Positions 48,034-56,437 of a stretch of DNA of 64,000 nt are shown here, piece by piece. Under the pieces are notes generated by a model. That model was not told the DNA's origin. It searched no databases and saw only the letters and a program-made list of their open reading frames with translations. The position numbers and the translations under genes are program-made. The DNA is from Methylobacterium sp. Leaf112 (GTDB taxonomy: Bacteria; Pseudomonadota; Alphaproteobacteria; Rhizobiales; Beijerinckiaceae), in the NCBI RefSeq assembly GCF_001423295.1, contig NZ_LMNG01000001.1:829-64828 (forward strand). The letters are read 5' to 3'. Every line of letters begins with the position of its first letter. Position 1 is the first letter of the stretch.

Positions 48034-48555
48034 TTGAGCAGTCCGGTCCGAGACGTCCCGCCGCTCGCCGGCGCCGCGCTGATGAAGCGGGCCATGCGGC
48101 GCCTCGCCGGCGGCGTCGTGGTGGTGACGGCGGGCTCCGGCGAGGAGCGCGTCGGCCTGACGGCGACCTCGGCGGTCTCGCTCTCCGTCGAGCCGCCGAC
48201 CATGCTGGTCTGCATCAACCGGGCGGTCTCGGCGTGGCCCGTCATCGCGCGCCGGCGGCACTTCTGCATCAACATCCTGGGGGCCGGGCACCAGGCGGTG
48301 GCCGAGCGCTTCGCCGGAATCGGCGGCCTCAAGGGCGCGGCCCGCTACGCCGATGCCGATTGGGTCGCCATGCCGTCGGGGGCCTCTGGCCTCGCCGGGG
48401 CACAGGCCATCCTCGACTGCACCCTCGACGAGGTGATCGAGCGCCACAGCCACGCGATCCTGCTCGGTGCCGTGGGCGAGGTGCGGATCGCGAACGAGGA
48501 CGCGGACGCGCTGGTCTACCGGCTCGGCCGCTTCGGCAGCCTGCCGCTGGCCTGA
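48034..48555 (+). CDS. Flavin reductase-like (FMN-binding split barrel) protein
   Basis: 173 residues from TTG 48034, chosen for the AGGAG eight bases upstream; GTG 48013 is an alternative. Flavin_Reduct domain: MKRAMRRLAGGVVVVTAG, RVGLTATSAVSLSVEPPTML, VCINRAVSAWPVI, FCINILGAGHQAVAERFAG, and LLGAVGEVRIANEDADALVY. Usually supplies reduced flavin to a two-component monooxygenase; no monooxygenase is nearby. Its last 40 bp overlap the tail of the convergent glycosyltransferase gene. Confidence 0.88.
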   Translation: MSSPVRDVPPLAGAALMKRAMRRLAGGVVVVTAGSGEERVGLTATSAVSLSVEPPTMLVCINRAVSAWPVIARRRHFCINILGAGHQAVAERFAGIGGLKGAARYADADWVAMPSGASGLAGAQAILDCTLDEVIERHSHAILLGAVGEVRIANEDADALVYRLGRFGSLPLA

Positions 48556-49682
48556 TCCAGCGGGGCGCCGCCTTCGAGAACCCCGCGGAAGCACGCCACC
48601 ATGCCGGCGGCCGAGGCCGCCTCGGCGAAGACGTTGGCGTAGCGCGCCCGCGCGGCCCGGGGAAAACCGACCCAGGCCTCGGGCTCGCTCACCAGGAATG
48701 CGAGGCGTTTGGCGAGGGCGGCGGCGTCGCCCGGCGGAACGAGCCAGCCGGTGACCCCGTCCTCCACCACTTCCGGCAGGCCGCCGATGTCCGAGACCAC
48801 GGGCGGAATGCCGGAGGCCATGGCCTCGATGGCGACCCGGCCCAGGGATTCCGGCAGCCGCGAGGGCACGGCGACGATGTCGGCCCAGGCGAAATGCTCC
48901 GCCGGGTCCGGCGTGAACGCCAGCCGCTCGACGGTCCGCGCGAGGCCGGCTTCCGCGATGCGCGCCGCGAGGGCGTGCTCCCGCGCCTCATCCTCGAAGG
49001 CGCTGCCGACGATCCGCACCGCGATCCGGTCGCGGGTTCCCCGGGGCAAGCGCGCGAGGGCCTCGACCATGACGTCCTGGCCCTTGATCCGGCTGATCCG
49101 GCCCAGCATCAGCACGCGCAAGGGGCGGTCGCCCCGATACGTCGCGGCCTTCGGCCGGCCGGGATCGGCGATGCCGTTGTAGACCACGGTCCCCGGGCGG
49201 CCGGGCGGGGGGGCGAAGGCGGCTTGCGTCGCCCGCGAATTGAAGATGACGCCGCAGCCGGCCCACCCGATCAGTCCGCGCAGCACGGTCCGCACCAGGC
49301 CCTGCGGGATCTCGTGGACGTGGACGAGGCAGCGTCGGCGGAAGAACCGGGCCGCCAGCAGATAGTCGGTGACCACGGAGGTGTTGACGTAGGTGAGGTC
49401 GCTGCGCGCCATCCGCCGCATCGCGCGGCCAACGGCCACCGGCAGGGTCAGGAGACCCAGGGTCGCGAGCCGTGGCAGGTCGCGGCGGCGCAGGATCCAC
49501 AGGGGCTCGACGTGGATGCGGCTCGCCAGGGGCTCCAGGGCGACGACGATCGGGCCGTGACGCGGCAGGACCACGTCGATGACGGCGTCCGGCCACGTCG
49601 CCCGCATCACCCGGACCGTCTCGATGAAGCTGCGGTCGGACCCGTAGAGTTCGAACCCCTGGTGAACGCACGTGATACGCAT
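48516..49682 (-). CDS. GT4-family glycosyltransferase
   Basis: 388 residues from ATG 49682 (MRITCVHQGFELYGSDRSFI). GT-B fold, retaining; LRVLMLGRISRIKGQDVMVE opens the C-terminal Rossmann domain, and the nucleotide-sugar E-x7-E motif is in PSRLPESLGRVAIEAMASGI with PPVVSDIGGLPEVV. Cytoplasmic, membrane-associated. Probably adds one sugar to the lipid-linked exopolysaccharide unit. The convergent flavin reductase gene overlaps its 3' end by 40 bp. Confidence 0.9.
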   Translation of the reverse strand: MRITCVHQGFELYGSDRSFIETVRVMRATWPDAVIDVVLPRHGPIVVALEPLASRIHVEPLWILRRRDLPRLATLGLLTLPVAVGRAMRRMARSDLTYVNTSVVTDYLLAARFFRRRCLVHVHEIPQGLVRTVLRGLIGWAGCGVIFNSRATQAAFAPPPGRPGTVVYNGIADPGRPKAATYRGDRPLRVLMLGRISRIKGQDVMVEALARLPRGTRDRIAVRIVGSAFEDEAREHALAARIAEAGLARTVERLAFTPDPAEHFAWADIVAVPSRLPESLGRVAIEAMASGIPPVVSDIGGLPEVVEDGVTGWLVPPGDAAALAKRLAFLVSEPEAWVGFPRAARARYANVFAEAASAAGMVACFRGVLEGGAPLDQASGRLPKRPSR

Positions 49683-49904
49683 GGGGGAGCTCTTCCCGGG
49701 ATGCCGAGGATCGTTTCCGACACGGATCGTTTCCGACATCGTGCGTCGCCGGAGAGATCAGGACAGACCTCGTTGGATCGGTCTCTATGGATCCTTTGTT
49801 AAAGAATGACACAGCACGGTGCCGTGAGGGCATGCCCGCGCACAGACGGCGGTCGATCGTGCAACCCCGGCACGATCCTGCAAATCCGGCAAAGGTGACA
49901 TTCC

Positions 49905-51095
49905 ATGACCACCCCGCCCGCTCCCGCGCTCCTGATACTCGGAACGCGCGGACTCCCGGCCGATCACGGTGGCTTCGAGACGTTTGCCGAGCGCCTGGCC
50001 CTGTTCCTCGTCGCGCGCGGCTGGTCCGTCGGCGTCTACTGCCAGGACGAGGTCGAGACGGTGACCGAGCGGTTCCGCAGCGAGACGTGGCGCGGCATCG
50101 AGCTCATCCACGTGCAGGTCGCCACCCGCGGCCCCAAGGCGACCCTCGACTTCGACTACCGATGCGTCCGCCACGCGGCCGAGCGCGACGCGGTCAGCCT
50201 GGTGCTGGGCTACAACGGCGCCGTGTTCCTGCCGCTCCTGCGCCTCGCCGGGCGCCGCATCATCACGAACATGGACGGCATCGAGTGGCGCCGGCCGAAA
50301 TGGTCCCTGCCCGTGCGGGCCTGGTTCTGGGTCAACGAGTGGATCGCCGCCTGGTCGTCGCACCACCTCGTCGCCGACCATCCGGCCATCGCCGACCATG
50401 TCGCCACCCGCCGGTCGCGCAGTGCGATCAGCACCATCCCGTATGGGGGCGACCCCGTGACCGACGCTCCGCGCGCGCCGCTGGCCGCCTTCGGGGTCGA
50501 GCCCGGACGCTTCCTCGTCTCGATCTGCCGGATCGAACCCGACAACAACATCCTTACCATCGTCGAGGCGTTCTCGCGCAAGCGTCGGGACGCCAAGCTC
50601 GTGGTGGTCGGGGAGCTGCGCGACGACAATCCCTATCACCGGCGGATCCGGGCCGCGGCGAGCGCCGACGTGGTGTTCCCGGGGGCGATCTACGAGGCCG
50701 GGATCGTCGGTGCCCTGCGCTTCCACGCCCGGGCCTACCTGCACGGGCACACGGTGGGGGGCACCAACCCGTCCCTTGTCGAGGCCCTCTGGGCCGGCAG
50801 CGCCATCATCGCCCACGACAATCCGTTCAACCGCGTCACCGCCGGCGCGGACCAGAGCTACTTTCGCGATGCCGACGGGTGCGAGGCCGAGATCACCCGT
50901 CTCCTTGATGACGACGCGGCCCTGGACCGGGCACGGGCGGGGGCGCGCCGCCAGGCCCTGAACTTCACGTGGACGGACATTCTCGAAGCCTACGAGACCA
51001 TGATCCGCCAGGTCGGCGCGCCGCATGTGCCCGTCCGCTCCGCCGAGGTCGCCGCCGCACGCCTCGGCTCCGGTGCGTCGCGGACCTCCGTCTAG
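49905..51095 (+). CDS. GT4 glycosyltransferase with DUF1972 N-domain (rhamnosyltransferase-like)
   Basis: 396 residues from ATG 49905. N-terminal DUF1972 domain with ILGTRGLPADHGGFETFAER; the C-terminal GT4 half has VSICRIEPDNNILTIVEAFS and HGHTVGGTNPSLVEALWAGS. Related to WsaD/WbbL-like and capsular rhamnosyl- or galactosyltransferases. Likely adds a sugar during exopolysaccharide repeat assembly. Followed 22 bp later by a GH5 gene on the same strand. Confidence 0.9.
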   Translation: MTTPPAPALLILGTRGLPADHGGFETFAERLALFLVARGWSVGVYCQDEVETVTERFRSETWRGIELIHVQVATRGPKATLDFDYRCVRHAAERDAVSLVLGYNGAVFLPLLRLAGRRIITNMDGIEWRRPKWSLPVRAWFWVNEWIAAWSSHHLVADHPAIADHVATRRSRSAISTIPYGGDPVTDAPRAPLAAFGVEPGRFLVSICRIEPDNNILTIVEAFSRKRRDAKLVVVGELRDDNPYHRRIRAAASADVVFPGAIYEAGIVGALRFHARAYLHGHTVGGTNPSLVEALWAGSAIIAHDNPFNRVTAGADQSYFRDADGCEAEITRLLDDDAALDRARAGARRQALNFTWTDILEAYETMIRQVGAPHVPVRSAEVAAARLGSGASRTSV

Positions 51096-51117
51096 GTCCG
51101 CGGGAGAATCGGGGCCG

Positions 51118-52503
51118 ATGACCGGGCGCGTGCCGCCCACCCGGCGCGGCGTGATCGCCGCCGGACTCGCGGCTGGCGGCCTCGCCGGACACCCCATGCC
51201 GGCGGCCCTGGGGCGGGAGCCCGTGCGAGCCAGACCGGTCTCGCCCGGGCCTGCTGCGCCGAGGGAGACCCCGTCGGCGAAGCCCGTCGTCCTGCGTCGC
51301 GGAATCAACCTCTGGCCGTGGTTCTCCCTCACCCGTGAGTACCCGGCCCCGCGCACGGACTACGCCTGGCCGGCCTTCGATCCGGACCGCCCGGTCCCGA
51401 CCCGGGCGGACCTCGCCGGCCTCGCGCATGCGGGCTTCGACTTCGTGCGCCTGCCCATCGATCCTGGACCGTTCCTGTTCTTCACGGGCCGGACCCGCGC
51501 CGTGTTGTTCGGCATGCTCGACGCCGCCGTCGCGATGGCCCTGGCGGAGGGACTCACCGTGGTCCTCAACCTCCACGCCAACGCGGCGACGCATCACTAC
51601 ACGCCGGAGGCCCTGTACGGCGGCCCCGACGCGCCCCTGCTCGACGCCTACCGCGACCTCGTGGCGGAACTCGCCCGCGCCCTCGCGCGCCACCCGCAGG
51701 GCCGGGTCGCCCTGGAGCCCGTGAACGAGCCGCCCCAGGCCTGCGGCGCGGAGGCGTGGGGGCGCATCCAGGCCGGCCTCCTCGGCGCTGCGCGGGCCGC
51801 CGCGCCCGCCCTGACCCTCGTCGCCACCGGCGCCTGCGGGAGCCTGGTCGACGGGCTCACCGCCCTCGATCCGGCCGCCCTGACGGCGTTCCGGCCCCTG
51901 CTCTACACCTTCCACTTCTACGAGCCCTACCTGTTCAGCCACCAGGGCGCGCCCTGGATGGACGAGCCGGTCTACCGCGCCCTCAACGCCGTGCCGTGGC
52001 CGGCCTCCGCCGGCCGCCTCGACGCGACCCTCGCGGCCGTTCGCCGCCGCATGGCGGGCGATGCCGCGCTCCCGGCCGCCCGCAAGGCAACGGCCTACGC
52101 CGAGACCGAACTCAAGCTCGCGGAGTACTTCGCCGCCCGGCCCGATCGCGGCTTCCTCGACCGGGGGCTCGCCCCGGTGCGGGCCTGGGCCCTGCGCCAC
52201 GGCATCCCGACGGGCGAAATCCTCCTGGGCGAGTTCGGGGCCCTGCGCAGCGATCACCGCTACGTCGCCTCGGGGGCGGCCGACCGGGCGCGCTACGTCG
52301 GCGACGTGCGCCGGAGCGCAGAGGCGGCGGGCTTCCCCTGGGCGTTCTGGAACCTGTTCGACGGCATGGGCCTCGTGCAGGGCGAGACGCGGAGCCTCGA
52401 TCCGGCGCTCCTCGGCGCCCTCGGCCTCCCCGCTCCACCCGCGGGGGCTCCATCCGGGGCATCGCCATCCGGGACATCGCCATCCGGGACCTCTTCGCCC
52501 TGA
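51118..52503 (+). CDS. GH5-family glycanase (cellulase-like), exported
   Basis: 461 residues from ATG 51118. The N-terminus has a twin-arginine-like signal (TRRGVIAAGLAAGGLAGHP). (beta/alpha)8 GH5 barrel: DFVRLPIDPGPFLFF, VLNLHANAATHHY, acid/base Glu in VALEPVNEPPQACG, FHFYEPYLFSHQG, nucleophile Glu in ILLGEFGALRSDHRY, and AFWNLFDGMGL. Cuts beta-linked polysaccharide in the periplasm or outside, probably trimming or releasing the exopolymer made by the cluster. The tail (PSGASPSGTSPSGTSSP) arises from a 15-bp tandem repeat. Confidence 0.86.
   Translation: MTGRVPPTRRGVIAAGLAAGGLAGHPMPAALGREPVRARPVSPGPAAPRETPSAKPVVLRRGINLWPWFSLTREYPAPRTDYAWPAFDPDRPVPTRADLAGLAHAGFDFVRLPIDPGPFLFFTGRTRAVLFGMLDAAVAMALAEGLTVVLNLHANAATHHYTPEALYGGPDAPLLDAYRDLVAELARALARHPQGRVALEPVNEPPQACGAEAWGRIQAGLLGAARAAAPALTLVATGACGSLVDGLTALDPAALTAFRPLLYTFHFYEPYLFSHQGAPWMDEPVYRALNAVPWPASAGRLDATLAAVRRRMAGDAALPAARKATAYAETELKLAEYFAARPDRGFLDRGLAPVRAWALRHGIPTGEILLGEFGALRSDHRYVASGAADRARYVGDVRRSAEAAGFPWAFWNLFDGMGLVQGETRSLDPALLGALGLPAPPAGAPSGASPSGTSPSGTSSP
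52450..52494 (+). repeat. Tandem repeat, 3 x 15 bp, in coding sequence
   Basis: ccatccggggcatcg (52450-52464), ccatccgggacatcg (52465-52479), ccatccgggacctct (52480-52494). Encodes Pro-Ser-Gly-Xaa-Ser repeats at the C-terminus of the GH5 protein, in frame. Confidence 0.9.
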
Positions 52504-52510
52504 CGCGAGC

Positions 52511-53827
52511 CTATCCGGCGCGGCGCGAAGCCGGCGTCGGCCGGTACAGGGCGACGAGGAGGATGGCGAACTTCGCCATCAGGGTGGTCTTGCCCCCGAG
52601 GCTCTCGTAGGTGTTCACGAGGAACACGAAGGCGATCATCGGCATGGCGATGCCTGGGCGGCATCGGCGCGCGAGCTCCACCAGGAACAGCGCGACGGCC
52701 ACGGTGAGCAGGGCGGTCATGATCGCGCCCTGGTAGAGGACGATCCGCACGATGGGGTTCTCGAGCCCCAGGGCGAGGCCGTTGATGCGGCGCAGGCTGT
52801 CGATGATGGTCGGGTCCGGGCCGACCACGAGTTCGCGCCAGGACAGACGGTTGAACAGCTCGACGACGAGGACGCGGGCGTTGGCGCTGCCGCCGTCGTC
52901 GACGAAGCGCCCGATGAGGGCGTCGAAGAAGCCGAGGCCGACGAGGCCGGCCAGGGCCAGGGCGAACAGCGGCATGGCGAAGGCGGCCCCCGCGACGGCG
53001 AGCAGCGGGATGCGCCCGCGCGTCACGGCCCGGATCAGTCCGCGGCCGGCCAGGACGCCGCCGAGGGCCAGGGTGACGACGATGGCCGAGCGTCCCCCGA
53101 AGGTGACGAGGGCGACGGTCTGCAACCCGAGCATGGCGAGGCGCCGCAGGGCATCGAGCGACCCGCCGCCCGCCGCCAGGGCGATCACGTAGCAGGCCGT
53201 GAGCGTCGCGCTGGTCAGGGGGTGGCCCTGCAGGGCCACCGAGCGGGTGTCGTTCTCGAGAAGCAGGCCGTCGAGGCGGAACGGGAAGAACGGCCCGCCG
53301 ACGACGAATTCGACGAGGCCGAGGCTCGCATTCGCGGCCATCAGCACGTGCACCAGGGTCTCCAGCCGGGCGAGGCTGCGCCCGTCGCAGCCGCCGAGAA
53401 GAATCAACGTCAGGCTCGGCAGCAGGAACGTGTCGATGGCGCCGGCGATGCCCGCGCCGCCGCGCAGGCTGATCTGGAGGGCGAGGGCGGTGCCCATGAG
53501 GCCGAGGAACGCGCTCGCCGGCCTGTGCTCCAGGATCGTGACCGCGTTGGCCACGGGATTGCCGGCACGCAGGAGCGTCCACGCGAGGAGCAGGACGGCG
53601 GCGTAGGTGGCCGGATGGATCTTCTGGACGGGCGAGCCGGTGAGGCCGTCGTAATTGATGCCGGCGATGGTCCAGAGCATTCCGCCCGAGAGGCAGAAGA
53701 CCAGAACCGTCAGGACCGCGACGGCAGGGTCCGGAAGGGCCCGGAGGCGCGCGCGGGCGCCGGGGCTCCAGCCGGGGCTCCCGCCCCGCCCGGCGACCTC
53801 GCCGCGTAACCCCTCGCGGCTCGACAT
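52511..53827 (-). CDS. Polysaccharide polymerase-like membrane protein (VpsF/Wzy-like)
   Basis: 438 residues from ATG 53827. About ten to twelve membrane helices with a large loop around residues 290-345 (FFDALIGRFVDDGGSANARV, LVVGPDPTIIDSLRRINGLA) like those of O-antigen ligase/polymerase and VpsF family proteins. Its ATG directly follows the TGA of the Wzc-like gene (TGAATG), so the two are translationally coupled. Expected to join repeat units in the periplasm. Confidence 0.75.
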   Translation of the reverse strand: MSSREGLRGEVAGRGGSPGWSPGARARLRALPDPAVAVLTVLVFCLSGGMLWTIAGINYDGLTGSPVQKIHPATYAAVLLLAWTLLRAGNPVANAVTILEHRPASAFLGLMGTALALQISLRGGAGIAGAIDTFLLPSLTLILLGGCDGRSLARLETLVHVLMAANASLGLVEFVVGGPFFPFRLDGLLLENDTRSVALQGHPLTSATLTACYVIALAAGGGSLDALRRLAMLGLQTVALVTFGGRSAIVVTLALGGVLAGRGLIRAVTRGRIPLLAVAGAAFAMPLFALALAGLVGLGFFDALIGRFVDDGGSANARVLVVELFNRLSWRELVVGPDPTIIDSLRRINGLALGLENPIVRIVLYQGAIMTALLTVAVALFLVELARRCRPGIAMPMIAFVFLVNTYESLGGKTTLMAKFAILLVALYRPTPASRRAG

Positions 53828-56002
53828 TCAGGCCCGGTCGTCGATGAGCAGGGCGCCGAAGGCCGGTCGCCCCATGGCCGCGGCGACCCGGTCGAGGTCG
53901 ACGAGGTCCGCCTGCAGGGTGCGTCCGGCCCGGGCCACGACCACGAGCCGGTCCGCCGCGCCGACCACGGCGCCGAGGCGCGTGTTGGAGGAGAGGATGC
54001 CGCAATCGATCAGCACGAGATCGAAGCGCTCGCCGACCTCGTTGAGGAATGCCTCGACCTTGGCGCGGTCGAAGGTTCCCCGCGTCGCCCTGTTGCCGTT
54101 GCCGATCCCGAGCCAGCACGCGCCGGTGGCCGCATCCGTGGAGACCACGGTGTAGAGGCCCTTCTCGCCCCTCAGCACGTCGAGGAGCCCGCTCCTGCCG
54201 CGGCTTCGGCCGCCGAGATCGGCCTCGATGGTGAGGACCCGGTCTCCCTGTGCCGCCGCCGTGGCCGACAGGACTTCGATCACGGCCTTCTGCGCTGCGC
54301 CGTCTCCCGCACCGGCCGCCACGGCGACGATGAGGGCGCGCTCCATGCCGTTCTGCCCGATGCTCCTCGGAGTCATGCCTTTCGGATTCACGCTCGTCTG
54401 AACCCTACCGTGGCTGCGCAGGGTGTCGAGGGCGACGGTGGCCTCCTTCTGACAGGCAGCGGAGTCGGACGCGGGCGCGGGCGGGAACGTCGCCAGCACG
54501 GGCGCCTTCAGGAGCCGCTCGAACTGCCGGGCGGAGAGCAGCGTCGGCCGGCGGTACTCGCTCACCATCGCGACGCCGACCCCGACGCCGAGGCCGCCGA
54601 CGAAACCGGCCGCCAGGAGGAAGCCGCGCAGGGGCCAGCTGCGTTCCTCCGGCGGCAGGCCCCAGGAGATCACGCGCGTGTTGGCGGTATCGATGGTGGC
54701 CTGCTCGGCGATCTCCCGGGAGCGCACGAGATAGGTGTCGTAGACCGACCGGCTCGCCTGGACCGTGCGCTCGAGTTCGCGCAGCTGCACCGCGGCCTTG
54801 CTGGTCTGGACCGATTCGCCGCGCAGGGTCTCGAGGTTGTCCGTGAGCAGGCGCTCGGCGGCCCGGGCGCGCTGGACGTCGATCTCGGCCGCCTTGGTGA
54901 TCCGGGCGAGCTCGGCATCGATGAGACGCTTGACGTCCCCCATCTGGGTGCGGATGGCGGCCATGTAGGGATGGCGCTGGCCGAGCTGCGTGCGCAGGTC
55001 GCCCTCCTTGGCGGCGAGCTCGGCGTATTGCGCGCGCAGGCGCTCGACGGTGGGCGACCGGATCGCCTCCGGCAAGGTGCTGGTGTCGAAGGCCGCGCCC
55101 CGCGCCGTGGCGATGTTCTGCAGCTTGCTCTTCGCCTCGGCCGTGCGGTCGCGGGCGGCGACGAGGCGGGCGTTGCTGTCGGTCAGCTGCTGCTCGCTGA
55201 CGAGGCGGCCGCTCGACGAGATCAGCCCGTTCGCCGCCTTGAACGCTTCGAGGCGCCGTTCGGCCGCGCCGACGTCGGCGCGCAGGCCCTCGAGACGGTC
55301 GCGCAGCTCGCCGGCGGCCCGCTTGGCCCCGTTGGAGCGGGCCTCGGCCTGGTCGGCGAGGTACGCGCGCGCGATGGCGTTGGCGATGTCGGCGGCCTTG
55401 TCGGGGGTCGACGCCGTCACGACGATGTCGACCACGAACACCTTGTCGGCCCGCTTCACCGCGAGCTTGCGCCGAAGCTTCTGCAGGGCGAGGGTCTTGT
55501 GGTTGCGCAGGGTCGGTTCGGAGGGGCCGAGGAGCGTATCCTTCAGGCTCTGCACGGTCCGCTGCACCAGGCCCGCCGCCGGCGCGCCGAATTCGGGATC
55601 GTCCTCCAGGCCCACCTCCGCGATGGCGCGCAGGAGCACCGCGTCGGACTCGATGACCCTGACCTGGCTCTCCACGATGGTGACGCCGCCATCCGCCGCG
55701 GCGGCGCTCTCGTTGAGGTCGTGGTTGACCACCTGCCGGTTGCGCGGATCGATGAGGAGCTGCGAATTCGCGGAGTACAGCGGCGTCGCGAGGAGGCCGT
55801 ACACCAGGGCGGCGACGGTGAAGGCCGCCGTCGTCGCGAGCACGATCCAGCGGCGGCGCACCACGATGCGCCAGAGGTCGCCGATGTCGGCCGCGGTGTC
55901 CTTGCCCACGGTCTCGGGCCGGTCGGCGACGTAGGGCATCAGCACGGCCGCGCGGCCCGCGTCGCGCTCGGCCGGTCGGACGCTTGGCCACTGATGGTTC
56001 AC
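53828..56002 (-). CDS. Wzc-like polysaccharide co-polymerase with degenerate kinase domain
   Basis: 724 residues from GTG 56002, preferred for the GGAG eight bases upstream; ATG 56020 would add six residues. TM1 follows LWRIVVRRRW; a Wzz-type periplasmic domain with long coiled coils (about 200-450) ends in the GNVR-like/PxxP region (VISWGLPPEERSWPLRGFLL) and TM2. The cytoplasmic C-terminal 170 residues align with BY-kinases: VLTIEADLGGR (Walker A'-like) and DLVLIDCGILSS (Walker B). However, the Walker A Gly-Lys-Ser is replaced by AAGAGDGAAQ, and no C-terminal Tyr cluster exists. Chain-length control is likely; kinase activity is doubtful. Confidence 0.88.
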   Translation of the reverse strand: MNHQWPSVRPAERDAGRAAVLMPYVADRPETVGKDTAADIGDLWRIVVRRRWIVLATTAAFTVAALVYGLLATPLYSANSQLLIDPRNRQVVNHDLNESAAAADGGVTIVESQVRVIESDAVLLRAIAEVGLEDDPEFGAPAAGLVQRTVQSLKDTLLGPSEPTLRNHKTLALQKLRRKLAVKRADKVFVVDIVVTASTPDKAADIANAIARAYLADQAEARSNGAKRAAGELRDRLEGLRADVGAAERRLEAFKAANGLISSSGRLVSEQQLTDSNARLVAARDRTAEAKSKLQNIATARGAAFDTSTLPEAIRSPTVERLRAQYAELAAKEGDLRTQLGQRHPYMAAIRTQMGDVKRLIDAELARITKAAEIDVQRARAAERLLTDNLETLRGESVQTSKAAVQLRELERTVQASRSVYDTYLVRSREIAEQATIDTANTRVISWGLPPEERSWPLRGFLLAAGFVGGLGVGVGVAMVSEYRRPTLLSARQFERLLKAPVLATFPPAPASDSAACQKEATVALDTLRSHGRVQTSVNPKGMTPRSIGQNGMERALIVAVAAGAGDGAAQKAVIEVLSATAAAQGDRVLTIEADLGGRSRGRSGLLDVLRGEKGLYTVVSTDAATGACWLGIGNGNRATRGTFDRAKVEAFLNEVGERFDLVLIDCGILSSNTRLGAVVGAADRLVVVARAGRTLQADLVDLDRVAAAMGRPAFGALLIDDRA

Positions 56003-56437
56003 AGGCGGAACTCCATGCATGCGTCCGCGACCCGGCCCATACTCCGCGCGAAGGAGGTCAAACGTCGGTGAAGGCCCGACCCGGAGCGGGCCCGGCTCCC
56101 GCCCGTGCCCAGAGTTAATCGATCGATGCTTAATTGATCGTCACGTCCCGCGCCCGTTTCGTCGGCGGGGCGTGAAGAATTGGGGAAGACTTCAGCCGGA
56201 AAGGGAAAGTTTACTTCGTCTCCGCAGGCTCGTCACGGGCCGCCGGCGATCCGGCCCTCGGCCCATCCCGCCGAGGATCGCCCGTACCCCGCCCGTCGAT
56301 GCGCCCGGTCGCGCGGTGGACCGGGATGCCCCGGCAGCGGAAGTGACGACGATGCGAAACCTGGTGTGCCTTCGAGATCCATCGGGCCTTCGAAATTCGT
56401 CGGGCCTTCGAGACCCGATCCGCCTGCGGGATCCGTC
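56003..56437. other. Divergent intergenic region of the exopolysaccharide genes
   Basis: About 435 bp between the Wzc-like start and the plus-strand gene at 56438. Contains an AT-rich patch with a partial dyad (ttaatcgatcgatgcttaat, 56115-56134), a candidate operator, and an array of 18-bp repeats at 56368-56437. Confidence 0.5.
56368..56437 (+). repeat. Tandem repeat, about 4 x 18 bp
   Basis: Units of 18 bp starting gccttcgagatccatcgg at 56368, 56386, 56404 and a diverged fourth at 56422. If translated in the frame of the downstream gene they give hexapeptides of the type PSRSIG. They lie immediately before the chosen GTG start at 56438, so they may instead be leader. Confidence 0.82.
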
